Origin: Chloroflexota bacterium
GTDB lineage: Bacteria > Chloroflexota > UBA5177 > JANWHV01
Direction: 5' to 3'
Length of the DNA: 6,588 nucleotides
Assembly: GCA_025450255.1 (NCBI GenBank)
Contig: JANWHV010000233.1
Span: 1-6,588, forward strand
A program made the translations under genes and the position numbers. Below are positions 1 through 5,584 of the stretch, piece after piece; the first letter of the stretch is position 1, and every line of letters starts with the position of its first letter. Below the pieces are notes generated by a model that worked only from the letters and a program-made list of their open reading frames with translations, did not search any database and was not told where the DNA came from.

Positions 1-112
1 CCCCTCGGTGGGGGGTCTTCGTGTCCCTTTTCCCGGCTTCTTTTGGCCCTCGGGGGGGCTCCCAATCGGGGGCGGGGCCCCCCCCCCGTGTGGGGGCGCG
101 GCCCCCGCCACG
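1..112. other. Low-complexity G/C-run sequence, probable contig-end artefact
   Basis: This stretch has dense homopolymer runs: six G at 9-14, TTTT runs near 28 and 41, seven G at about 51-57, and ten C at 78-87. It also has a perfect 6-3-6 inverted repeat of GGGGGC and GCCCCC at 92-106. Its texture differs sharply from the normal coding-like sequence that starts at about 113. No believable gene lies here, because the plus-strand frame through it merely continues into the antisense of the binding-protein gene. The likeliest reading is low-quality or mis-assembled sequence at a contig edge. A natural GC-rich hairpin region downstream of the ABC operon is the alternative. Confidence 0.5.
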
Positions 113-155
113 ACAGTACCTGATGCAGATCGTGCAAGCGGCGCGGCAGTCGCCC

Positions 156-1160
156 TTACATGCCGCTTGGCAGAAACTGGTTGGTAAACGCCTGGCTCAC
201 CTCAACCTTGCCGACCTTCTGACCGACGCTCACCATTTGCTGCTGCAGCGTCTTCCAGCGATTCATGCTAAACCAGCCGATTCCATGCGTCACCGCGTCA
301 CCGCCGTCAATCAAATGAAGGCGCTTTAGCTGTGAGTAACTGAAATCCTGTTCGTCGGGCTTCATCGGGTAGTTCTTGGCGCCCAGCGCGGTACGCAAAT
401 AGACGTTCGTCGCCTTGCTGTCTTTCAGGTACGCGGTCCAGCCTTGAATGCTGGCCTTGACGAAGGCACGCACCGCGTCCGGGTGATTCTTCACCATATC
501 CTGGGTCGTGAAGATCAGATCGCCGTAGGGGTTGTAGCCCGAGTCGGCGATAAGCGCGTATTTCGTCTTGATGCCCTGCTTGGCCCACAGATACGGCTCG
601 GAGGTCACGTAGCACTGGTTGACGGCGCGCGGATCCGCCGCGAACGCCCGCGACGTGAAGTCATTGTTCTTGGTCTTGAAATTCTTGTACTTGTACTTCA
701 ACCGTAGATACGGCTCGTAGCCCGCCCCGAAGGAGTAGATCAAGGTGTGGTTGCTGAAATCGGCCAGGCCGTGCACGGTTTTGTCTTCGGCATGCCACAA
801 AATACCCTGCGGATTGGTCTGGAAAGCGCTCATGATGGCGACGAGCTTGGCGCCGCGCGCGTTGTACTGCAGAATTTCATCGGCGTTTCCCATGCCGAAC
901 GTCGCCTTGCCCTGAATGACGTTGACCTCGCTGATGATACTGAAGCCAAACTCATTGATAGTGGTATTAATGCCGGCCTTTTGGTAGAGACCAAGGCGCT
1001 GCGCGTTGTAGAACCCACCCTCCTCGGGTTCTGGGAACCAGTTCATGATCATGTTATAGGCAGGGCCCGCCGCCACTGCGCGCTGCGTTGTCGCCGCGCC
1101 GGCCGTACCGGCGATAACCGCGGCGGCGGCGAGCACTGAGAGTATGCGCGGTGTTTTCAT
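156..1160 (-). CDS. ABC transporter periplasmic substrate-binding protein (NMT1/THI5-like, SsuA/TauA group)
   Basis: This 334-residue protein should capture a small organic solute in the periplasm and deliver it to the permease and ATPase encoded upstream. A Sec signal peptide is visible: Lys and Arg near the N terminus, a hydrophobic core at about residues 6-22, and Ala-rich cleavage sites near residue 22 (AGA) or 30 (AVA). There is no lipobox Cys, so it is probably soluble rather than a lipoprotein. The mature part opens with the family pattern NWFPEPEEGGFYNAQ (40-54), then a G-LYQKAG segment. Later come GNADEI (91-96), a YVTSEPY segment (184-190) and HPDAVRAFVKASIQGW (226-241), all typical of nitrate/sulfonate/thiamine-precursor binding proteins. 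I chose the ATG at 1160 over an in-frame ATG at 1217 because the signal peptide begins there and a GAGGGAG ribosome-binding site lies 11 bases upstream. It is the last gene of its operon. The substrate cannot be told from sequence; pyrimidine/HMP, riboflavin, sulfonate or nitrate are all possible. Confidence 0.88.
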   Translation of the reverse strand: MKTPRILSVLAAAAVIAGTAGAATTQRAVAAGPAYNMIMNWFPEPEEGGFYNAQRLGLYQKAGINTTINEFGFSIISEVNVIQGKATFGMGNADEILQYNARGAKLVAIMSAFQTNPQGILWHAEDKTVHGLADFSNHTLIYSFGAGYEPYLRLKYKYKNFKTKNNDFTSRAFAADPRAVNQCYVTSEPYLWAKQGIKTKYALIADSGYNPYGDLIFTTQDMVKNHPDAVRAFVKASIQGWTAYLKDSKATNVYLRTALGAKNYPMKPDEQDFSYSQLKRLHLIDGGDAVTHGIGWFSMNRWKTLQQQMVSVGQKVGKVEVSQAFTNQFLPSGM

Positions 1161-1171
1161 ATAGTATCCGT

Positions 1172-1178
1172 CTCCCTC
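1172..1178 (-). promoter_or_regulatory. Ribosome-binding site of the binding-protein gene
   Basis: Read on the minus strand this is GAGGGAG, 11 bases before the ATG at 1160. It supports that start over the upstream in-frame ATG at 1217, which would place 19 extra charged residues in front of the signal peptide. Confidence 0.6.
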
Positions 1179-1213
1179 ACTTGGCGACCGCCTGGCCGCC
1201 GGTATTTCACAGG

Positions 1214-1228
1214 GCACGCTCTCCGTGC
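1214..1228. repeat. Inverted repeat GCACG-N5-CGTGC
   Basis: A perfect 5-bp stem with a 5-base loop lies 54-68 bases upstream of the binding-protein ATG, in the transcribed spacer. As RNA it could form a small hairpin, useful for transcript stability or processing. As DNA it could be an operator half-site pair. There is no T-tract after it on the minus strand, so it is not an intrinsic terminator. Confidence 0.35.
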
Positions 1229-1295
1229 GATCCGAGCATCAAAGCAATAATTCCCTTACCGATTCATCTGCCGGTGCCGACCCTCCTCCCCCTGG

Positions 1296-1305
1296 GCACA
1301 TGTGC
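1296..1305. repeat. Perfect palindrome GCACATGTGC
   Basis: This 10-bp perfect palindrome sits in the permease/binding-protein spacer beside an AT-rich patch. Such a site could bind a dimeric regulator. A single 10-bp palindrome can also occur by chance, and I found no second copy in the window. Confidence 0.3.
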
Positions 1306-1358
1306 TTTACTTTAAATGATCGGGTAATCCCCGCCCAGCCTTGATACGTGGCACGCCG

Positions 1359-2261
1359 CTAGTTTTCGTGTGTTATGGCCGACTCATGCCAATTACGCAA
1401 AGCCAGCGTGCTAAGCGTGCCCAACACGATGAAGACCACGATGCCAAGGATCGCCGCGGCAAGCGCCGCTGCTCCCAACAAGCCCCAATCTCCCGTGTGC
1501 GAGGAAATCTGGATCTCATAACCAATGCCGCCGCCGTCCGGGCTGCCGCTGCCCAATAGCACCTCGCCCACGATAGCGCCGATAATCGACAACCCGCTCG
1601 ACACCCTGATGCCGGTCAGTAGATAGGGTATCGCGAACGGCATCCGCAACTGGATAAGCTGCTGCCGGCGTGACGCGTTATACATCGTGAAGAGATTAAT
1701 CTGATTTGGATCCACACTGCTCAATCCGAGCGCTGTATTGGCGATGATTGGGAATATGGCGATTATCAAGGCGACTAAAACGATCGCCGTGTGGCCGCCC
1801 CCTACCGCATTGTCGATAAGCGGAGCAATGGCGAAAATGGGAACCGTCTGCGCCAGCGTGGTATACGGAAAGATGGCGCGCTCAATGAGTTTTGACTGCG
1901 ACATGACGACGGCGAGCGCCACCCCGATGATGATACTGAGCACGAGGCCGAGGAACGCATCCTGGAAAGTCGACCAGAGCGCCGTCATAATATCCGACAC
2001 ATTATCACGGAAGCCATTGACCACGTCTCCCGGCGACGGCGCGATAATCGGGGGCGTATTCTTCCACTTGATAGCGCCGATCCACGCCGCTACCAGCAGA
2101 ATAAGAGCCAGAATCGGCGGCAGCCAGGTTTCAAGCAAGTTCCGCACGCGACCGCGCATGGGAATGAGGACCTCGTCCTGTGGTGGGTCGCCATGCGATT
2201 CGAGTTCCGCCGTGTCGACGCCAAACACATCAGAAACGCGCTCGCGTGGTCCAGCAGCCAT
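1359..2261 (-). CDS. ABC transporter permease (SsuC/TauC/ThiX-like, BPD_transp_1 family)
   Basis: This 300-residue inner-membrane protein should form the translocation channel of the importer, probably as a homodimer bound to two copies of the ATPase encoded just upstream. An acidic hydrophilic N-terminal tail (1-40) is followed by about six hydrophobic segments near 45-65, 102-121, 132-150, 158-177, 213-236 and 260-285, the usual fold of this family. The EAA coupling loop lies at about 189-208 and ends in RMPFAIPYLLTG, where family members have xLPxAxPY. Its normally conserved Gly is Asn195. The start at 2261 is two bases after the ATPase stop and has GGGAC upstream, which suggests translational coupling. 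An internal ATG at residue 35 (2159) also has a GAGG in front of it and cannot be excluded. The gene is intact and family membership is secure; the substrate is unknown. Confidence 0.9.
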   Translation of the reverse strand: MAAGPRERVSDVFGVDTAELESHGDPPQDEVLIPMRGRVRNLLETWLPPILALILLVAAWIGAIKWKNTPPIIAPSPGDVVNGFRDNVSDIMTALWSTFQDAFLGLVLSIIIGVALAVVMSQSKLIERAIFPYTTLAQTVPIFAIAPLIDNAVGGGHTAIVLVALIIAIFPIIANTALGLSSVDPNQINLFTMYNASRRQQLIQLRMPFAIPYLLTGIRVSSGLSIIGAIVGEVLLGSGSPDGGGIGYEIQISSHTGDWGLLGAAALAAAILGIVVFIVLGTLSTLALRNWHESAITHEN

Positions 2262-2263
2262 CG

Positions 2264-3073
2264 CTAGCCGTCCCGCATCGCGGAGAGCACACGGCTCGCT
2301 ACCATGTTGAACTCCACGCTTGTACGGATACCCGGATCCCGTGGATACGGTAGGTCAATCGGCAGGTCAGCTATGATCCGGCCAGGCCGCGGGCTCATCA
2401 CCAGCACGCGACTTGAAAGAAACACAGCCTCGAACACGTTATGTGTCACACATAGCACCGTCCAACCGGCGAGGGCCACTATGTGCAACAATTCGACGTT
2501 GAGGCGGCCTCGCGTCAGCTCGTCAAGGGCGCCAAAAGGCTCGTCCATGAGCATCAGCTTGGGCTGCGCGACAAGCGCGCGCGCGATCGAAACACGCATT
2601 TTCATGCCGCCGGATAATTGACGGGGATACTCGCGAGCAAACTCCGTAAGCCCGACCGTCTCCAGCGCCTGGGCGACCCTCGAGCGGCGGTCGGCACGCG
2701 ACGTGCCGCGCATCTGCAATGGCAATTCGACATTTTTCACCACGGTGCGCCACGGCAGCAACGTCGCGTCCTGAAAGACGAAGGCCATATCCTGCCGGTC
2801 GCGCCGCGCTTGCTCTGGCGGCAGTCCCGCCACGCGAACGTCACCCGCCGATATCGGTCCAAGGCCGGCGACAATGCGCAATATGGTGGACTTGCCGCAT
2901 CCCGATGGGCCGACCAGAGAGACAAACTCGCCAGGCATCACCGTGAAGTTGGCGTTCCGCAGGGCGACCGTGCCGTTCGCATAGGCCTTGCTGACTCCCG
3001 CCAGCATCACAAGCGGCTGCGCCGGCTCCCCCCGCCTTGTCGAGTCGCCTACGCTTTCAGCGATCGCGGACAT
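2264..3073 (-). CDS. ABC transporter ATP-binding protein (SsuB/TauB/ThiZ-like)
   Basis: This 269-residue cytoplasmic ATPase should power the importer by ATP hydrolysis. All the expected motifs are present, numbered from the ATG at 3073: Walker A GPSGCGKST (55-63), Q-loop FQDATLLPW with Gln101, signature LSGGMKMR (153-160), Walker B LMLMDEP (173-179), D-loop GALD (181-184) and the switch His211 in VTHN. The Q-loop sequence with LLPW and the MSPRPGRI segment near the C terminus are typical of the nitrate/sulfonate/taurine transporter ATPases. There are two in-frame ATGs, at 3079 and 3073. I prefer 3073 because the GAGAGAG at 3081-3087 then has a 7-base spacing, against only 1 base for 3079. It is the first gene of the minus-strand operon and faces the cyclase gene across a shared intergenic region. 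Confidence 0.93.
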   Translation of the reverse strand: MSAIAESVGDSTRRGEPAQPLVMLAGVSKAYANGTVALRNANFTVMPGEFVSLVGPSGCGKSTILRIVAGLGPISAGDVRVAGLPPEQARRDRQDMAFVFQDATLLPWRTVVKNVELPLQMRGTSRADRRSRVAQALETVGLTEFAREYPRQLSGGMKMRVSIARALVAQPKLMLMDEPFGALDELTRGRLNVELLHIVALAGWTVLCVTHNVFEAVFLSSRVLVMSPRPGRIIADLPIDLPYPRDPGIRTSVEFNMVASRVLSAMRDG

Positions 3074-3080
3074 TATCATG

Positions 3081-3087
3081 CTCTCTC
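3081..3087 (-). promoter_or_regulatory. Ribosome-binding site deciding the ATPase start
   Basis: On the minus strand this reads GAGAGAG. It is 7 bases before the ATG at 3073 but only 1 base before the ATG at 3079, so it favours the shorter protein by two residues. Confidence 0.5.
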
Positions 3088-3170
3088 ACGATTCCAACCG
3101 GACCGGTCAGGCGCACCCTCCGCGGCTACGCGCCGCTTGCAATCTGGCCCTTATCCGGACTCTGCTTGAG

Positions 3171-3183
3171 GGCAATCGTTGCC
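3171..3183. repeat. Inverted repeat GGCAA-TCG-TTGCC
   Basis: A perfect 5-3-5 inverted repeat lies about 100 bp upstream of the ATPase start, where a regulator of the ABC operon might bind. Read on the minus strand its edge supplies TTGCCC, a weak -35-like element, with only a poor -10 downstream. An operator role is inference. Confidence 0.3.
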
Positions 3184-3244
3184 ATAACTCACCGCTCGCG
3201 GCGCGGCCCCATCATGCCACGTTGTGTGTGGCGCGATAACCCCC

Positions 3245-3250
3245 AGTATA
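3245..3250 (-). promoter_or_regulatory. Candidate -10 element for the ABC operon
   Basis: The minus-strand sequence TATACT differs by one base from the TATAAT consensus and lies about 170 bp before the ATPase start. The 17-base-spaced upstream position holds TCATGC, a poor -35, so this rests on the -10 alone. The neighbouring hairpin-like repeat at 3251-3268 would overlap the promoter spacer, as an operator would. Confidence 0.2.
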
Positions 3251-3268
3251 CGGGAGATCTTACTCCCG
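3251..3268. repeat. Inverted repeat CGGGAG-N6-CTCCCG
   Basis: A perfect 6-bp inverted repeat with a 6-base AT-rich centre (ATCTTA) sits in the middle of the divergent region. The half-site geometry (18 bp overall) fits a dimeric repressor or activator site, and it abuts the candidate minus-strand -10 element. No T-run follows, so a terminator is unlikely. Confidence 0.4.
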
Positions 3269-3328
3269 CATGATCGCACTGAGTGGAATGAGAGTGCATC
3301 AGGTACTTGCCGGCCGTGGCAGGTCCTA

Positions 3329-3358
3329 TTGGCGCGCCGACCCTCGCGGAGCCGCCAA
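3329..3358. repeat. Spaced inverted repeat TTGGCG-N18-CGCCAA
   Basis: Perfect 6-bp arms lie 18 bases apart, immediately upstream of the candidate cyclase -10 element at 3367-3372. The left arm overlaps the 8-bp palindrome GGCGCGCC. The position upstream of a -10 that lacks a good -35 would suit an activator, but this is positional inference only. Confidence 0.3.
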
Positions 3359-3366
3359 ACATGCAC

Positions 3367-3372
3367 TATGAT
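3367..3372 (+). promoter_or_regulatory. Candidate -10 element for the cyclase gene
   Basis: TATGAT matches the TATAAT consensus at five of six positions. Transcription would start near 3379 and leave a leader of about 42 bases to the ATG at 3421. The matching -35 position (about 3344-3349, TCGCGG) is poor. The arrangement fits translation from 3421 better than from the in-frame TTG at 3385. Confidence 0.3.
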
Positions 3373-3407
3373 GCGTAGAGCACGTTGAGCGCTCGCGTGC
3401 CAGGGGC

Positions 3408-3414
3408 GAAGGGA
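3408..3414 (+). promoter_or_regulatory. Ribosome-binding site deciding the cyclase start
   Basis: GAAGGGA lies 6 bases before the ATG at 3421. The in-frame TTG at 3385, which would add 12 residues, has no comparable purine-rich site in front, so 3421 is the preferred start. Confidence 0.6.
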
Positions 3415-3420
3415 CGACGG

Positions 3421-5496
3421 ATGCGGCGTTTCGGAATGCGGCCAGCCGGCACGTCAACGGATCAGAGCGGCTGGAACCCGCTTCAGGGCCTGCCGCGGAA
3501 CATTCGCGCCCGCCAGCGCTGGACGCGTGGCTTGCTTATTGGGCTCTTGGTTGGGCTGCTGATCGGCGTATTCGATGTGCCGAAGCGCTTTGGTTTCGCC
3601 GAATCGTGGCCGGTGGTCGGCCCGTTCGCGTCCTCGTTCGACCAGTTCACCTTATTCGATCAGCTTGAGTTGAACAGCTTCTACAATCGACTGTACGTCC
3701 GCGACCAGTTTCCCGCCTTGCGGGCAAAACTGGACCAACGCATCGTGGTAGTAGCGATCGATGACTATACATGCGCGACAGACAACGGCTGGCCCGGTTG
3801 CAATCCGGTCCCCAGGAGTTACACCGCCGCTGTCATCGACAAGCTACGCGCGGCGGGTGTCACGGCCATCGCGCTCGACCAGGCATTCGAGGGCGATCGC
3901 CCAGGGTCGGCGGCGCTCGCGGCCGCCATGAAGCGGTTTCCCAGGGTAGTAATCGCTCAGCGACTTACGGTGAATGACACCTTCGGATCGGAGGTAACCA
4001 CGCTGAGCCCGCTCAATCCGGTTATCGCCAGCGCCGCGGCGCGCGTAGGCCTCGCGGACGTTGCGTGCGGGCAGACCGTGCAACTCGTCAACGTCTATAG
4101 TCTGTATTGCGGGCAGCCGCCGGCGGCAACGCTGGCTCAGGCGCTCTACGGCGTCGTGAAGGGGAAACCGAGCACGAGCGCCACCGACCAGTCTATCCGC
4201 CTTAACGTTCCCGGGCCGCCGCTCGGGGCGTCCATCCCATATTATTCCTATCGTACCCTGTACGATACGCCAGAATGCACGAGCCATGGCTATCACGTCA
4301 GCTGCCCCGATCATCCGACCGCCGATATATGGGATGCCTTGACGGGAAGCATTGTGCTTATAGGGCGTTCCGATCAATACGCGCCGGATCGCTTTGCCAA
4401 CCCGTACGGCGGTGGCCGCCCAATTCCCGGCGTAGAGGTCCACGCGGAGGCGCTGAACACCCTGCTCGAGGACAACGCCCTGGTGCAGCCGAGTCCGCTT
4501 GACGGCATGATCTTGACCATCCTGGCTGCCCTGTGCATGGCGGCGCTCGCCACCGCGCTTAGCTTGTGGCTGGGCGTGATCGTGGGGCTGCTTGGCATGG
4601 TGGGGTATTACGTGCTGTCGGTCGTGCTGCTGGCGCGCCTGAATCTGGAACTGCGCGTGGCGGCGCCCGAGATCGCCATGGCCGTCTCGTTCTTGCTCGT
4701 GCTTGGCGCCCGTTTCGTGCTGGAGGAGCGCCAGAAGATGCGTTCGCGCGAACTGCTGTCGCGCTTCGTATCCACGGCCGTTGCCGGTGACCTGGTCGAT
4801 GATTTGCGCGATCACGCGGCGGGTGAACGTCGTGCCATCGCCGTCATGTTCAGCGATATTCGCGGCTTTACGACCATTTCGGAAAACACCGAGGATCCGC
4901 ACCTGATCATGGGCGCGCTACGCGAATACTTCAGCCGCATGGTGCCGATAGTGCTCGAGCATGGTGGGACGGTCGATAAGTTTATTGGCGACGGTATGAT
5001 GGCCCTGTTTGGCGCGCCCAGCCACGTTGATAACCCGTGCCTCGCGGCGTTGCGCGCTGCTCAGGCTATGGTCGCCGCCATGCCGGAACTTAACAAACTA
5101 CTCGCCGAGCGCCTCGGCGCCGACCTGCGCATCGGCGTGGGCATCAACTTCGGTGACGCAATCTTTGGCCTTTCGGGCGCCCCGAGCAAGCTTGAGTTTA
5201 CCGCCATCGGCGATGCCGTCAATACGGCTGCTCGCCTGGAGCCGCTAACACGCGAAAAGCATTGCAGCATTGTGATCAGCGAGATGGTATACCGTGGATT
5301 GCCGGAAGACACGCGCCGAATGTTTCTGGATCTCGGGCCCATTCCCCTGAAGGGCAAGCAGAATGCCTTACAATGCTACGGCATCGGAGTCACTTCACCC
5401 GCGGTAATCTCGCGTGTCACAACGGCTGAGGGCCCGAGCGCGCCCGACCGAACGCCGGACATGCTCGGCGCGGCTATGGCGACACCTGAGGAGTAG
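3421..5496 (+). CDS. CHASE2-domain class III adenylate/guanylate cyclase (class IIIb-like)
   Basis: This 691-residue inner-membrane receptor should sense an external signal and make cAMP (or possibly cGMP) in the cytoplasm. Numbered from the ATG at 3421: a cytoplasmic basic N terminus, a first membrane helix at about 37-53, an extracytoplasmic CHASE2 domain at about 55-353 (hallmarks VVVAIDDYT near 109-117 and VLIGRSDQYAPDRF with PGVEVHAEALNTLL near the end), and three membrane helices at about 362-382, 383-407 and 415-434. A linker leads to the catalytic domain at about 470-656. Catalytic residues are complete: metal-binding Asp479 (FSDIRGFT) and Asp524 (KFIGDGMMALFG), purine-site Lys520 and Thr594, and transition-state Asn601 and Arg605 (NTAAR). 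Thr in place of the purine-binding Asp marks class IIIb, the group that includes bicarbonate-responsive cyclases. The sensor has six Cys (118, 127, 216, 230, 286, 295). The C-terminal 35 residues look disordered. It faces the ABC operon divergently and converges on the phospholipase D gene. Family assignment is firm; ligand and exact product are not known. Confidence 0.95.
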   Translation: MRRFGMRPAGTSTDQSGWNPLQGLPRNIRARQRWTRGLLIGLLVGLLIGVFDVPKRFGFAESWPVVGPFASSFDQFTLFDQLELNSFYNRLYVRDQFPALRAKLDQRIVVVAIDDYTCATDNGWPGCNPVPRSYTAAVIDKLRAAGVTAIALDQAFEGDRPGSAALAAAMKRFPRVVIAQRLTVNDTFGSEVTTLSPLNPVIASAAARVGLADVACGQTVQLVNVYSLYCGQPPAATLAQALYGVVKGKPSTSATDQSIRLNVPGPPLGASIPYYSYRTLYDTPECTSHGYHVSCPDHPTADIWDALTGSIVLIGRSDQYAPDRFANPYGGGRPIPGVEVHAEALNTLLEDNALVQPSPLDGMILTILAALCMAALATALSLWLGVIVGLLGMVGYYVLSVVLLARLNLELRVAAPEIAMAVSFLLVLGARFVLEERQKMRSRELLSRFVSTAVAGDLVDDLRDHAAGERRAIAVMFSDIRGFTTISENTEDPHLIMGALREYFSRMVPIVLEHGGTVDKFIGDGMMALFGAPSHVDNPCLAALRAAQAMVAAMPELNKLLAERLGADLRIGVGINFGDAIFGLSGAPSKLEFTAIGDAVNTAARLEPLTREKHCSIVISEMVYRGLPEDTRRMFLDLGPIPLKGKQNALQCYGIGVTSPAVISRVTTAEGPSAPDRTPDMLGAAMATPEE

Positions 5497-5584
5497 CTAG
5501 CCGCCTGCTACGCTACCCCAGCGCGTCGCCGTATCGGAAGAGCGCGCGGCTCCCGCCCATTGCCCATCTAGCCTGGCCGATAGG
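5497..5584. other. Convergent spacer between the cyclase and phospholipase D genes
   Basis: This 88-bp tail-to-tail spacer would be expected to hold terminators. I see only a weak interrupted stem, GCGCG (5521-5525) with CGCGC (5543-5547) and an inner CCG/CGG, without a T-tract in either direction. No intrinsic terminator can be called. Confidence 0.3.

Larger units (their letters stand above)
1161..1358 (-). other. Intra-operon gap between permease and binding-protein genes
   Basis: This 198-bp spacer contrasts with the 2-bp spacing of the two upstream genes. It holds a perfect 10-bp palindrome (1296-1305), a 5-5-5 inverted repeat (1214-1228) and an AT-rich patch at about 1306-1320 (TTTACTTTAAATGAT on the plus strand). 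The length leaves room for a separate promoter or an RNA-processing hairpin that would raise binding-protein expression, but I see no convincing -35/-10 pair. No conserved small gene or recognised riboswitch motif is apparent. Confidence 0.4.
3080..3420. promoter_or_regulatory. Divergent intergenic/promoter region between the ABC operon and the cyclase
   Basis: About 340 bp separate the two divergent start codons, so promoters for both units should lie here. No convincing coding sequence is present. It contains several perfect inverted repeats: 3122-3136 (GCGGC-N5-GCCGC), 3171-3183, 3251-3268, 3276-3297 (GCACT-N12-AGTGC) and 3329-3358. Candidate -10 elements are TATGAT (plus, 3367-3372) and TATACT (minus, 3245-3250). 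Neither has a good -35 partner, so the promoters are tentative and might depend on an activator. I did not find TPP, FMN or other riboswitch signature sequences, nor a CRP-like TGTGA-N6-TCACA site. Confidence 0.55.

Noticed and set aside
21..329. Plus-strand open frame at the left edge
   Set aside because: Its first third is the low-complexity G/C-run region and the rest is antisense to the binding-protein gene, so there is no independent support.
1161..1358. Riboswitch (TPP or FMN) in the operon spacer or upstream region
   Set aside because: The conserved core strings of these riboswitches were not seen on the minus strand here or in 3080-3380. A covariance-model search would be decisive.
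1738..2310. Plus-strand open frame of about 190 codons across the permease gene
   Set aside because: It is the antisense of a well-supported permease with membrane helices and an EAA-type loop, and the translated protein shows no family features.
3316..3332. Sigma-54 type promoter (TGGCAGG followed by ATTGGC)
   Set aside because: The GG and GC dinucleotides are two bases too far apart for the invariant -24/-12 spacing.
3385..3420. TTG at 3385 as the cyclase start (12 extra residues)
   Set aside because: It lacks a good ribosome-binding site and would lie only about 6 bases from the predicted transcription start. The ATG at 3421 has GAAGGGA at 6-base spacing.
3080..3420. CRP/cAMP binding site that would tie the cyclase to its own or the operon's regulation
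   Set aside because: No TGTGA-N6-TCACA-like pair could be found. TGTG-rich sequence near 3224-3230 has no matching second half-site.
3844..4902. Long open frame on the minus strand opposite the cyclase gene (about 350 codons)
   Set aside because: Its protein is rich in His, Gln and Arg, as expected from the antisense of a GC-rich membrane-protein gene. It has no recognisable domain and lies entirely within a gene with a strong family match on the other strand.
5521..5547. Bidirectional intrinsic terminator between cyclase and phospholipase D genes
   Set aside because: The stem is short and interrupted and has no T-tract on either side.
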